64,000 nt of DNA, taken from contig JAEZIN010000008.1 in assembly GCA_023436585.1 (NCBI GenBank), positions 62,001 to 126,000 on the forward strand. The letters are read 5' to 3'. This DNA comes from Bacillota bacterium. Lineage in GTDB: Bacteria > Bacillota > Clostridia > Christensenellales > Aristaeellaceae. Below, piece by piece: positions 43,847 through 52,473 of this stretch; positions within the stretch are counted from its first letter, which is position 1, and each line of letters starts with the position of its first letter. The notes under the pieces were generated by a model that saw only the letters and a list, made by a program, of their open reading frames with translations, searched no databases and was not told where the DNA came from. Position numbers and translations under genes: made by a program.

Positions 43847-43875
43847 TTGACATTGACCTGTTGCCTCCTTATAAT
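43847..43875 (+). promoter_or_regulatory. Consensus sigma-A promoter of PFOR
   Basis: TTGACA, 17-bp spacer, TATAAT: both boxes perfect, in keeping with a highly expressed central enzyme. About 55 nt to the ATG. Confidence 0.9.
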
Positions 43876-43932
43876 AGCAATGTTAGCGGACATGCCGCAT
43901 TATCGGCGCACCAGAAACAAGGAGGTTCATCC

Positions 43933-46900
43933 ATGTCTATCAAAATGACTGTTGACGGCAATACAGCCGTCGGCCATGTCGCTTATGCGTTCAGCGATGT
44001 GGCGGCGATCTACCCCATCACGCCTTCCTCCAACATGGCGGAAGTAGTGGATGAGTGGTCGGCCCAGGGGCGCAAGAATCTGTTTGGGCAAACCGTCCGT
44101 GTGGCGGAAATGCAGAGCGAAGCCGGCGCGGCAGGCGCCGTGCACGGTTCGCTGGCGACCGGCGCTTTGACCAGCACCTTTACCGCCAGCCAGGGCTTGC
44201 TCCTCATGATCCCGAACATGTACAAGATCGCCGGCGAACTGCTGCCCTGCGTGTTCCATGTGAGCGCCCGGGCGTTGGCCGCCCATGCGCTGTCCATCTT
44301 TGGCGACCACCAGGACGTGATGGCCTGCCGTCAGACCGGCTTTGCCATGCTGTCTTCCAACAGCGTGCAGGAAGCCATGGATATGGCGCTTGTTGCCCAT
44401 CTGGCCACGCTGAAGGCCAGCGTGCCCTTCCTCCATTTCTTCGACGGTTTCCGCACCAGCCATGAGATTCAGAAGATCGACGGCATCGAGTACGGTGAAA
44501 TCGAGAAGCTGGTGGACTTTAAGAAGATCGACGAATTCCGCGCCCGCGCCCTCAATCCCGAGCATCCCCACCAGGGCGGCACCGCGCAGAACCCCGATAT
44601 TTACTTCCAGAACCGTGAAGCAGCCAACAAGTTCTACGAAGCCGTGCCCGGCATCGTGGAAGAAGTCATGAAGGACGTGGAAAAGCTCACCGGCCGCAGC
44701 TACAAGCCCTTCCAGTACGTTGGCGCCCCGGATGCCGACCGCGTTATCGTGGCCATGGGCTCCGGCTGCGAGACCATTGAGGAGACCATCAACCTTTTGA
44801 ACAAGCAGGGTGAGAAGCTGGGCCTCATCAAGGTGCATCTCTACCGCCCCTTCTGCCTCACCCGCTTCATCGAAGCCATCCCCGCCAGCTGCACGAAGCT
44901 CGCCGTGCTGGACCGCACCAAGGAAGCCGGCAGCCTGGGCGAACCGCTGTATGCCGACGTCCGCGCCGCACTGGCCGAGGCCGGCAAGCAGCTCACCGTT
45001 GTCGGCGGCCGCTACGGCCTTGGCAGCAAGGAATTCACCCCCACCATGGTGAAAGCCGTGTACGACAACCTGAACGGCGAAATGAAGAACCACTTCACTG
45101 TGGGCATTGAAGACGACGTGACCTTCACCAGCCTCAAGCTGGGCGAGCAAGTGAACGCCGCTCCCGAAGGGACCGTAAGCTGCAAGTTCTACGGCCTGGG
45201 CTCCGACGGCACCGTCGGCGCCAACAAGAACTCCATCAAGATCCTTGGCGACCACACCGATATGTACGCCCAGGGCTACTTCGCCTACGACTCCAAGAAG
45301 TCCGGCGGCCTCACCGTCAGCCACCTGCGCTTTGGCAAAAAGCCCATCCAGTCCACGTACCTGATCAACGCGGCCGACTTTGTGGCCTGCCACAACCCCG
45401 CTTACGTGGTGCTGTATGATATGGTGTCCTCCCTGAAGGAGGGCGGCGTGTTCCTCCTGAACAGCCCCTGGAGCCCTGAGGAGATGGAGAACCAGCTCCC
45501 CGCCAAAATGAAGCAGCTTCTGGCGAAGAAAAAGGCCCGCTTCTACACCGTGGACGCCATTGACCTGGCTGCCAAGGTGGGCATGGGCGGCCGCATCAAC
45601 ACCATCATGCAGGCTGCGTTCTTCAAGCTGGCCAACGTGATCCCCTACGAAGAGGCCGACAAGTACATGAAGGCCTATGCCAAGAAAACCTACGGCAAGA
45701 AGGGCGACAAGGTCGTACAGCAGAACTACGACGCCATCGACATCGCCATCTCGGGCTTGAAGGAAGTGCCCGTCCCCGCTGCCTGGGCTACTGCCACCAC
45801 CGGTGCGGTGCCCGTCAAGGTGGAAGCTACAAAGTACTTCAATGAGTTCATCGCCCCCATCCTGGCCCAGGAAGGCGACAAGCTGCCGGTTTCCGCGTTT
45901 GATCCCTCCGGCATCGTGCCCACCGGCACCACCAAGTACGAGAAGCGCGCCATCGCCGTGAAGGTTCCCAAGTGGATCCCCGAAAACTGCATCCAGTGCA
46001 ACACCTGCGCCTTGGTGTGCCCCCACGCGGTGATCCGGCCCATCTATGTGCCTGAAGCCATGATGAAGGACGCCCCGGAAGGATTCATCACCAAGCCCGC
46101 CACGGGCAAGGAATTTGCCGGCACCCAGTACCGCATTCAGATCAGCCCGCTGGACTGCACCGGCTGCGGCAACTGCTACGAAGTCTGCCCGGCCAAGACC
46201 AAGGCGCTGGAGATGGAACCCCTGGAAAGCCAGAAGTTCCAGGAGCCCTTCTGGGAGTTCGCCCGCAAGGTGCCCGAAGTCACCACCGTTACAAACAAGG
46301 CCACCGTCAAGAACAGCCAGGCTTTGAAGCCCCTGTTTGAGTTCTCCGGCGCCTGCGCCGGCTGCGGCGAAACGCCTTATATCAAGCTGATCACCCAGCT
46401 TTTCGGCGACAGGATGATCATCGCCAACGCCACGGGCTGCTCCTCCATTTACGGCGGCTCCGCCCCCACCGTCCCCTACACTGTCAACGACAAGGGCCAC
46501 GGTCCCGCCTGGGCCAACAGCCTGTTCGAAGACAACGCCGAGTTCGGCTACGGCTTCCATCTGGCCACCGCGCAGAGGCGCGATAAGCTGGCCCAAACCG
46601 TTGAGCAGCTGATCGCTGTGGAGTATGCCGAGGACGCCATCAAGGAGGCCGGCAAGGAATGGCTGGCTGGCATGGATAACGCCGAAGCCTCCAAGGCTGC
46701 CGCCGAGAAGCTTCTGGCCGCGTGCAAGGATGGCGTAGATGTGGACCTGACCGGCACGCAGTGGGAGGCCGACTGGCTGAAAAATGGCAAGGTCTGCACC
46801 TGCGAAGCCTGCACCTTGGCCCATGAGGTCATTAAGAATGCAGACCAGCTTGTCAAGAAGTCCATCTGGGTCTTCGGCGGCGACGGCTGGGCCTATGACA

Positions 46901-47496
46901 TCGGCTTCGGCGGCCTCGACCACGTGCTGGCCCAGGGCCAGGATGTGAACATACTGGTGATGGATACCGAAGTGTATTCCAACACCGGCGGCCAGGCCTC
47001 CAAGGCCAGCCCCACCGGCGCTGTGGCCAAGTTCGCCGCGGCCGGCAAGCGCACCCGCAAGAAGGACCTGGGCCTGATGGCCATGAGCTACGGCTATGTC
47101 TACGTGGCAGCCGTCGCCATGAGCGCCAACCCCGCCCAGCTTTTGAAGGCCATGACGGAAGCGGAAGCCTACAAGGGCCCCTCCCTCATCATCGCCTACG
47201 CGCCTTGCATCAACCACGGCATCAACATGGCCTATTCCCAGGCGGAAATCCGCAAGGCCGTTGCCGCCGGTTACTGGCCGCTGTACCGGTACAATCCCGA
47301 TCTCGCGGATCAGGGCAAGAACCCCTTCACCCTGGACAGCAAGGATCCCACCGAGAGCTACCAGGAATTCCTGAAGGGCGAAACCCGCTACACCTCCCTG
47401 ACCAAGATGTTCCCCGAAGCGGCTGAGAAGCTGTTCGCGGAAGCGGAGAAGGATGCGGCGCGGCGCCTGGAGACCTACAAGAAGATGGCCCAGTAA
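43933..47496 (+). CDS. nifJ: Pyruvate:ferredoxin (flavodoxin) oxidoreductase
   Basis: 1187 aa, one-chain PFOR that converts pyruvate and CoA to acetyl-CoA, CO2 and reduced ferredoxin. The N-terminal YPITPSSNMAEVVDEW domain is followed by the gamma-type domain (GLGSDGTVGANKNSIKILGD). Two 4Fe-4S motifs are CIQCNTCALVCPH and CTGCGNCYEVCP; a further cluster uses GACAGCGETPY. The TPP-binding motif is GDGWAYDIGFGG to DTEVYSNTGGQASK. AAGGAGG precedes the ATG at 43933; the frame is open from 43648 but lies under the promoter. Codon use is strongly biased, as in abundant proteins. Confidence 0.97.
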   Translation: MSIKMTVDGNTAVGHVAYAFSDVAAIYPITPSSNMAEVVDEWSAQGRKNLFGQTVRVAEMQSEAGAAGAVHGSLATGALTSTFTASQGLLLMIPNMYKIAGELLPCVFHVSARALAAHALSIFGDHQDVMACRQTGFAMLSSNSVQEAMDMALVAHLATLKASVPFLHFFDGFRTSHEIQKIDGIEYGEIEKLVDFKKIDEFRARALNPEHPHQGGTAQNPDIYFQNREAANKFYEAVPGIVEEVMKDVEKLTGRSYKPFQYVGAPDADRVIVAMGSGCETIEETINLLNKQGEKLGLIKVHLYRPFCLTRFIEAIPASCTKLAVLDRTKEAGSLGEPLYADVRAALAEAGKQLTVVGGRYGLGSKEFTPTMVKAVYDNLNGEMKNHFTVGIEDDVTFTSLKLGEQVNAAPEGTVSCKFYGLGSDGTVGANKNSIKILGDHTDMYAQGYFAYDSKKSGGLTVSHLRFGKKPIQSTYLINAADFVACHNPAYVVLYDMVSSLKEGGVFLLNSPWSPEEMENQLPAKMKQLLAKKKARFYTVDAIDLAAKVGMGGRINTIMQAAFFKLANVIPYEEADKYMKAYAKKTYGKKGDKVVQQNYDAIDIAISGLKEVPVPAAWATATTGAVPVKVEATKYFNEFIAPILAQEGDKLPVSAFDPSGIVPTGTTKYEKRAIAVKVPKWIPENCIQCNTCALVCPHAVIRPIYVPEAMMKDAPEGFITKPATGKEFAGTQYRIQISPLDCTGCGNCYEVCPAKTKALEMEPLESQKFQEPFWEFARKVPEVTTVTNKATVKNSQALKPLFEFSGACAGCGETPYIKLITQLFGDRMIIANATGCSSIYGGSAPTVPYTVNDKGHGPAWANSLFEDNAEFGYGFHLATAQRRDKLAQTVEQLIAVEYAEDAIKEAGKEWLAGMDNAEASKAAAEKLLAACKDGVDVDLTGTQWEADWLKNGKVCTCEACTLAHEVIKNADQLVKKSIWVFGGDGWAYDIGFGGLDHVLAQGQDVNILVMDTEVYSNTGGQASKASPTGAVAKFAAAGKRTRKKDLGLMAMSYGYVYVAAVAMSANPAQLLKAMTEAEAYKGPSLIIAYAPCINHGINMAYSQAEIRKAVAAGYWPLYRYNPDLADQGKNPFTLDSKDPTESYQEFLKGETRYTSLTKMFPEAAEKLFAEAEKDAARRLETYKKMAQ

Positions 47497-47515
47497 TCCA
47501 GTATACCTGACCATG

Positions 47516-47553
47516 ATGCCGGGAAAACGGAGTTCCGTTTTCCCGGCATTTTA
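47516..47553 (+). terminator. Intrinsic terminator of PFOR
   Basis: A 16-bp stem ATGCCGGGAAAACGGA and its complement followed by TTTAT. Confidence 0.92.
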
Positions 47554-47580
47554 TATGTCCGGGTGTATAATCACAAAAAC

Positions 47581-47622
47581 AAACGGGAAAGCCGTCTATA
47601 AAGAAGGCCTTCCCGTTTTAAA
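47581..47622. terminator. Terminator between convergent transcripts
   Basis: AACGGGAA-GCC pairs with GGC-TTCCCGTT; T-rich stretches flank it on both strands. It probably ends the minus-strand operon starting at 50476. Confidence 0.7.
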
Positions 47623-47689
47623 ACAAATACAACGCCGTGTAAGAAGCCGAATGCCATTCCCGCTACGAAGTGGCAGCCGGAAGCTCAGC

Positions 47690-47818
47690 TTACCAATAGT
47701 ATCCCGAAAGCAGCGTGGAGACAAGCAGCGGCACCACCAGCAGCAGCACCATCACCACGCAGAATACGCGCACCATTACAGTCTTGCGGGAAGCTTTGGT
47801 CCTGGTCGAAACAGCCAT
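47690..47818 (-). CDS. 42-aa single-pass membrane peptide
   Basis: A short frame encoding a basic N-terminus (STRTKASRKTVMVR) and one hydrophobic helix (VFCVVMVLLLVVPLLVSTLL) ending GYYW. AAAAGGAGAG lies 7 nt before the ATG and only 14 nt separate it from the upstream gene's stop, so it is translated as the last gene of that operon. Function unknown. Confidence 0.6.
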   Translation of the reverse strand: MAVSTRTKASRKTVMVRVFCVVMVLLLVVPLLVSTLLSGYYW

Positions 47819-47831
47819 GGAAACTCTCCTT

Positions 47832-49106
47832 TTATACCGCCAGGTATCCCGCCGCATCAATCAGCAGCGGCTGCCCCAGCATATTCAAATGTACGCGCAG
47901 TGTGCCCGCCTTTGCGCCATCAGGCAGCAGGAAGGCCACTTCTCCCGTGACGGATTCGCCGGGCAATAAAGATGAATCCATTGTTTCCGCAAGATCGGCA
48001 AACCATGCCTGCGTCAATTCGTTCCCCTGCGCATCGGTCATGGCAAAAGCCAGCTCGCTGGACACCAGCAAATTTTGAGTGGATCCGTTGTTCACCGTCA
48101 GGTTCACGATGACGTATTTGCTTCCCGAAGGCGGATCGGCCAGCTTGCCCTTGTCCGCAAGCCGCATGCCGTGAACGGTCACCTTCCAGCCGGCCTGATG
48201 GTACGCGCCGTCCGCTTCAAGCGCCGCAAACGCGCTTGATTTCAGATCGCCGCTGATGGGCAAGGGCTGGCTGAAGGCGGTCTGCCCGGCCATGAGGCCG
48301 TTCAGCTCGTTCAAGTCCGTGGGCACCAGAAAACAGATCAGGCCGCGTACGGTGGGAAGCTGGGCGCTAAAGCGCGCGCCTGTCATGGCCAGAAGATTTC
48401 CGGCCCTTAAAGGGAGGACGCCCGTTATGTCTTTCCCATCCCCCGGGACCAGATGCCACTGGAAGACCAGGTCTGATATGGTCTTTGCCGTGCCCGCACC
48501 TGTGAACGCGGCATCCATCAGCACATATTTCATGCCCTCAGGCGCTTTGTCTAAAAAAGCTTCCTTGGCCTGCGACACGCCGTAAATCTCCGCGTTGTAG
48601 CCGTCGCCTGCAATGGTGGCCAAGGGGCCTGCTTCCGGGGAGACTGGCCCCGTGCTCTGCCCCAGGCCGAGCTTGCCGGCCACTTCGCCGTCTTCCCCGG
48701 CAAGAACAGCCAACTGGTAATTGGCCGCCGCTATGGGAACCTCAAAGAGTACGCGCACCGCTCTTTCCCCAGGCGCGAGGGAGGCCGTGAAGGCCGAATC
48801 ACCGTTGAACAATATAGGGGTGTAAACGCGGCCGGCATCATCCACCGCCAGAAGAAGCTGCCCCAGGTTGTTAACTTCTTTTGCGCCCTCCGGCGTCCTG
48901 ATAACCAGGTTGGCTGTCAGCAGCTGATTCCCCGCCATAGGCGCAATGGCTTGCAGCCCCGACAGAAAACCGGAATCGGCTACAGTGATTTGCATGTCAC
49001 CGGCATGTACAGTTGTCTCCGCCAGCATTGCCGTATTTGGCAGGGCCAATAGCGCCACAAGCGCCGCCGTCAGGCATAATAGCCTGCATTTTGTCATTTT
49101 GCTCAT
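47832..49106 (-). CDS. Secreted DUF4352-like protein
   Basis: 424 aa. A signal peptide (LLCLTAALVALLALPNTAML) is followed by three beta-sandwich-like segments. The last (SKYVIVNLTVNNGSTQNLLV ... MTDAQGNELTQAW, then LLPGESVTGEVAF) closely resembles DUF4352/TelA-type immunoglobulin-like domains, and the first has a similar LTANLVIRTPEG pattern. No lipobox or anchor is seen. AAAGGAG lies 9 nt before the ATG. Ligand-binding or envelope role is inferred. Confidence 0.72.
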   Translation of the reverse strand: MSKMTKCRLLCLTAALVALLALPNTAMLAETTVHAGDMQITVADSGFLSGLQAIAPMAGNQLLTANLVIRTPEGAKEVNNLGQLLLAVDDAGRVYTPILFNGDSAFTASLAPGERAVRVLFEVPIAAANYQLAVLAGEDGEVAGKLGLGQSTGPVSPEAGPLATIAGDGYNAEIYGVSQAKEAFLDKAPEGMKYVLMDAAFTGAGTAKTISDLVFQWHLVPGDGKDITGVLPLRAGNLLAMTGARFSAQLPTVRGLICFLVPTDLNELNGLMAGQTAFSQPLPISGDLKSSAFAALEADGAYHQAGWKVTVHGMRLADKGKLADPPSGSKYVIVNLTVNNGSTQNLLVSSELAFAMTDAQGNELTQAWFADLAETMDSSLLPGESVTGEVAFLLPDGAKAGTLRVHLNMLGQPLLIDAAGYLAV

Positions 49107-49144
49107 TCATATCAGCTCCTTTCCCGAAGCGTCCGAGCTGTTTC

Positions 49145-49173
49145 ATTATACCATTTTTCCATATAGGGAACAA
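49145..49173 (-). promoter_or_regulatory. Promoter of the DUF4352-like gene
   Basis: Minus strand: TTGTTC, 17-bp spacer, TATAAT, about 35 nt upstream of the start. Confidence 0.7.
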
Positions 49174-49207
49174 GGACGGGCCATAAGCCGGCTGTAAATA
49201 TTTCCTT

Positions 49208-50476
49208 TTATCCCTGAACAGTAGGCGTAGCATCCTCCGGATTTTCAGGCAGTACGATACGCACCTGCATCACGCGGCGCTTCCACACCCGGGTCGCCTG
49301 CACCTTGATGCCCGACATCTCAAAGCCTTCCCCCACCTTGGGTATCTGCCCCATCTCCTCGGCTACCCAGCCGCCCACGGTGTCCGCCGCGTATTCCTTG
49401 CTGATGTGGATCAACTCCAGTAATTCCTTCAGGTCCGCGCCGCCGTCCACCAGCAGGCTCCCATCCTCCTGGCGCTGCACCGATTCCGTCACGTCGTCAT
49501 GCTCATCGTAGATTTCCCCTACCAGTTCCTCCAGAACATCTTCCAGCGTCACGATGCCTTCCGTGCCGCCGAATTCATCCAGCACCACAGCCATATGGTT
49601 TTTACTGCTTTGCAGAAGCTGCAAAAGCTTTGTGATTTTCAATGTGGCCGGCGCGTACAGCGCGGGCTTCATCATGGACTCCACACTTGTGCTGCCCTCA
49701 TGGGTCCCCAAATAAAAATCCTTTTCATGCAGTATGCCCACGATGTCGTCCATCGTTTCCCTGTATACGGGCAGGCGGGAATAGCCATATTCCAAAAAGG
49801 TATTGGCGGCTTCCTCCACGGTGCTTTCCGCGGAAAGGCCCACCACATCCACCCGGGGGGTCAAAATATCCCTGGCATCCAGGTCGGTGAACTCGATGGC
49901 GGAGCGGATCAGCTCCCCCTCGTGCTCATCCATGTCGCCTTCGCTCTGCGCCTCATCCACCATGGTAATCAGTTCTTCCTCAATCAGCGGCGCTTCCTCC
50001 TGCTGCTTGACCAACCTGCCCATCATGAGCCGCCATAGGCCGTACAGCCAGGAAAGCGGAGCCAGCACGGCCATGAGCACTTTTAAAACGGACGCAAAAC
50101 GCATGACCAGCTTTTCCGGTGAATCTTTCGCAAGCGCCTTGGGCACCGCCTCGCTGACAATATACATGGCGGCAACAACCACAGCCATGGACAGCACCAA
50201 CGCCGCGCCTCCCATAATGTCTTTGAACAGGACGGCGCTTAAGGATATGGCCAGGATCAGCAGCAACCGTCCCCCCAGGAGGATGACGGGGTGGAGCCTG
50301 TCCTGATGCTCCATCAGGGCATAGGCCTTTTCCGCCTGCATGTTTCCCCCGAAGGCAAGCCCCTTCAACCGGGGCCGGTTTAATTCATCCAGCGCCGCCT
50401 GGATAGCGGAAAAAAACGCAGACAGCAAAGTGCACAGCACAATGGCCGCCACCAGCAGAAAAGCGCTCAGGTTCAT
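49208..50476 (-). CDS. CNNM/HlyC-CorC family protein (possible Mg/Co transport)
   Basis: 422 aa. An N-terminal CNNM (DUF21) membrane domain of about four helices is followed by a CBS pair (TPRVDVVGLSAESTVEEA, LDEFGGTEGIVTLEDVLEEL) and a C-terminal CorC_HlyC domain (GWVAEEMGQIPKVGEGFEM). Such proteins are linked to Mg2+ efflux or homeostasis. The leader carries a terminator-like hairpin, so expression may be attenuated by an ion or metabolite. Confidence 0.9.
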   Translation of the reverse strand: MNLSAFLLVAAIVLCTLLSAFFSAIQAALDELNRPRLKGLAFGGNMQAEKAYALMEHQDRLHPVILLGGRLLLILAISLSAVLFKDIMGGAALVLSMAVVVAAMYIVSEAVPKALAKDSPEKLVMRFASVLKVLMAVLAPLSWLYGLWRLMMGRLVKQQEEAPLIEEELITMVDEAQSEGDMDEHEGELIRSAIEFTDLDARDILTPRVDVVGLSAESTVEEAANTFLEYGYSRLPVYRETMDDIVGILHEKDFYLGTHEGSTSVESMMKPALYAPATLKITKLLQLLQSSKNHMAVVLDEFGGTEGIVTLEDVLEELVGEIYDEHDDVTESVQRQEDGSLLVDGGADLKELLELIHISKEYAADTVGGWVAEEMGQIPKVGEGFEMSGIKVQATRVWKRRVMQVRIVLPENPEDATPTVQG

Positions 50477-50529
50477 GGATTTGATTCCTTTCTTTGTATG
50501 CCGTTCATACCGGCTGTGAAGATTTTTGC

Positions 50530-50579
50530 ATGCAAAAAGCGCACTGGCAAAACAGCTCCCGCGTTTTGCACCGGTGCGC
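50530..50579 (-). promoter_or_regulatory. Leader terminator (attenuator) of the CNNM/CorC gene
   Basis: On the minus strand GCGCAC-GCAAAAC pairs with GTTTTGC-GTGCGC and is followed by TTTTTGC, inside the 5' leader rather than after a gene. Upstream, GGTATAG can pair with CTATAC and TGAC-GGGT with GCCC-GTCA, giving a roughly 90-nt folded region that could be a sensor. Confidence 0.6.
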
Positions 50580-50666
50580 CGGATGACATGGGCTTTTCAC
50601 CCGAGTCAGGCTGTATAGTACTGGGGGGTTCTTCCAAGATGTACACCTCTATACCAGAATGTATGG

Positions 50667-50695
50667 ATTATAGCACATATCTTTTTCAAATGCAA
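50667..50695 (-). promoter_or_regulatory. Promoter of the CNNM/CorC gene
   Basis: Minus strand: TTGCAT, 17-bp spacer, TATAAT. Leader about 185 nt. Confidence 0.75.
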
Positions 50696-50733
50696 ATGGC
50701 ACAAAAACTGCCCTGCCTAAGGGCCATGGATGT

Positions 50734-50762
50734 TTGACAGTTGTTGTTACATATGCTATAAT
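50734..50762 (+). promoter_or_regulatory. Consensus sigma-A promoter of oadB
   Basis: TTGACA, 17-bp spacer, TATAAT; both boxes perfect. Confidence 0.9.
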
Positions 50763-50808
50763 AACGCAGTTTTTGGCGACGGAGCCGACAATAAGGGAGG
50801 ACCGTATC

Positions 50809-51996
50809 ATGGGTGATCTGTTACGGGAATTGTTCTCCGGTGTCCTCTATCTGTTTACGGGTGAGGGCTGGAGAACGCTGGTCATGTTCCTCATATCCGG
50901 TATCTTGATCTATCTTGCCATAAAAAAGGATTATGAACCCGCTCTGTTATTGCCCATTGGTTTTGGCGCTATCCTGGCCAACCTGCCCCCCGCCTTTGGC
51001 GCGGCATTCCCGGCGGTGCTTGGCCCTGAAGGATTTTTAACAGTCCTGTTCAATTCCGGTATTAAAAACGAGTTGTTCCCCTTATTGATCTTTATTGCCG
51101 TCGGCGCCATGTGTGACTTCACGCCGCTTTTGAAGGAGCCGTCCATGATCTTCTTCGGCGCGGCGGCGCAGTTCGGTATCTTTGCCACGTTCCTGCTCTC
51201 CCTGCTGCTGATCCCCCTTGTGATCCCCGGCGCTCCTCATGATCTGGTCCTGCGGCTGGCCTCCGCCATCGGCATCATCGGTGCGGCGGACGGCCCCACT
51301 ACGCTGTATGTGGCCAACCACTTCCAGTTAGGCGACTATATTGCGCCAATCTCCGTGGCGGCCTACAGCTACATGTCCCTGGTGCCCATCATTCAGCCTC
51401 CGGTGATCAAAGCGCTGACCACCAAGGGCGAGCGCACCATCCGCATGGATTATAAAGAGGAAAAGGCGCCCAGGTTGGCCCTGATCGTCTTCCCTATCGT
51501 AGTTACCCTGGTAGCCGGCATACTGGTGCCTATGAGTGCTCCCCTGATTGGCGCTCTTATGTTTGGTAACCTGATCCGTGTCTGCGGCGTGCTGGAGAGG
51601 CTGAACAAGGCCGCTCAAAATGAGCTGGCCAACATCGTCACCATCCTGCTGGGCCTCACCATCGGCTCCACCATGGTAGCCGACAAGTTCCTGCAGTGGA
51701 ATACGGCGCTCATTATGCTACTGGGCCTGTTCGCCTTCGTGTTCGACACCGCCGGCGGCGTGCTCTTTGCCAAGTTCCTGAACCTGTTCCGCAAGAACAA
51801 GATCAACCCCATGATCGGCGCGGCCGGCATCTCCGCCTTCCCCATGAGCGCCCGCGTGATCCAGAAAATGGCCAAGGAAGACGATCCCTACAATTTTATC
51901 CTCATGCAGGCCATCAGCGCCAACGTAGCCGGCCAATTGGGCTCCGTCGTTGCCGGCGGCATGGTGATCACGCTGGTAACAATGCTCCTGAAATAA
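50809..51996 (+). CDS. oadB: Sodium ion-translocating decarboxylase, beta subunit
   Basis: 395 aa, the integral membrane carboxybiotin decarboxylase that couples decarboxylation to Na+ export. GAIGIIGAADGPTTLYVAN-like sequence (SAIGIIGAADGPTTLYVANH), PIIQPPVIKALTT and LGLTIGSTMVADKF are diagnostic. GGGAGG precedes the ATG at 50809. The carboxyltransferase (alpha) and biotin carrier subunits are not in the window, so the decarboxylated substrate (oxaloacetate, methylmalonyl-, glutaconyl-CoA) is open. Confidence 0.93.
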   Translation: MGDLLRELFSGVLYLFTGEGWRTLVMFLISGILIYLAIKKDYEPALLLPIGFGAILANLPPAFGAAFPAVLGPEGFLTVLFNSGIKNELFPLLIFIAVGAMCDFTPLLKEPSMIFFGAAAQFGIFATFLLSLLLIPLVIPGAPHDLVLRLASAIGIIGAADGPTTLYVANHFQLGDYIAPISVAAYSYMSLVPIIQPPVIKALTTKGERTIRMDYKEEKAPRLALIVFPIVVTLVAGILVPMSAPLIGALMFGNLIRVCGVLERLNKAAQNELANIVTILLGLTIGSTMVADKFLQWNTALIMLLGLFAFVFDTAGGVLFAKFLNLFRKNKINPMIGAAGISAFPMSARVIQKMAKEDDPYNFILMQAISANVAGQLGSVVAGGMVITLVTMLLK

Positions 51997-52030
51997 CGCC
52001 ATCGGCCGCGTAGAAAGAAGGTTTGACGAT

Positions 52031-52228
52031 ATGTTGCATAGACTGTTCACCTCCGCACTGGCGGAAGCTGCTTCCCCCGCCGTCACGAAAGCGCCTATCG
52101 ATATGGGCAAGCTGATGAGCGATGGGCTTACGACCACCCTTTTTGGCCTTGGCGGCGTATTCCTGGTGCTTTGTATCTTCTTTGGCGTGATCAAGCTCAT
52201 GCAAAGGGTGAAGGAGAAGGAAGAATAA
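52031..52228 (+). CDS. Sodium pump decarboxylase gamma (OadG-like) subunit
   Basis: 65 aa with one membrane helix (LFGLGGVFLVLCIFFGVIKL) and a short charged end, the minimal form of OadG. AGAAGG lies 9 nt before the ATG. Directly downstream of oadB, with a terminator after it. Gamma subunits stabilise the pump and bind zinc in longer homologues. Confidence 0.78.
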   Translation: MLHRLFTSALAEAASPAVTKAPIDMGKLMSDGLTTTLFGLGGVFLVLCIFFGVIKLMQRVKEKEE

Positions 52229-52273
52229 ACTCCAAAACCTGCCTGGAAAGCTGCATTGATATGATAGCGGCGC

Positions 52274-52307
52274 ATCCCCTGCCTCTTTTGAAGCAGGGGA
52301 TTTTTTT
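52274..52307 (+). terminator. Terminator of the oadBG operon
   Basis: ATCCCCTGC/GCAGGGGAT followed by a long T-run. Confidence 0.93.
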
Positions 52308-52388
52308 AGGAGGGGTCAAATCATTGTTGTTTTAAAACAGCCCGTGGTATGACTGGTACTTTACAAATGACAAACTGCGCGCAATCCC

Positions 52389-52417
52389 TTTACAACAGCA
52401 TGGATTTGGCGTATAAA
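52389..52417 (+). promoter_or_regulatory. Promoter of the following membrane-protein gene
   Basis: TTTACA, 17-bp spacer, TATAAA. Confidence 0.6.
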
Positions 52418-52473
52418 TAAAGCATAGGCGCATGCCGCGTCCTTTTTACGCATAGCATACGGAGGAATCTGCA

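Larger units (their letters stand above)
43621..43932. other. 312-nt divergent promoter region of the fusion gene and PFOR
   Basis: Holds the two promoters and a 12-bp palindrome (ATACAATTGTAT, 43697-43708) just downstream of the minus-strand -10. Nothing else is recognised. Confidence 0.6.
50477..50808. other. 332-nt divergent regulatory region
   Basis: Contains the structured leader and promoter of the CNNM/CorC gene (minus) and the oadB promoter (plus). No gene is seen. Confidence 0.7.

Noticed and set aside
43927..47514. 1195-codon open frame antisense to PFOR
   Set aside because: A by-product of strong codon bias in PFOR. The translated sequence is Gly/His/Leu-rich and without recognisable domains.
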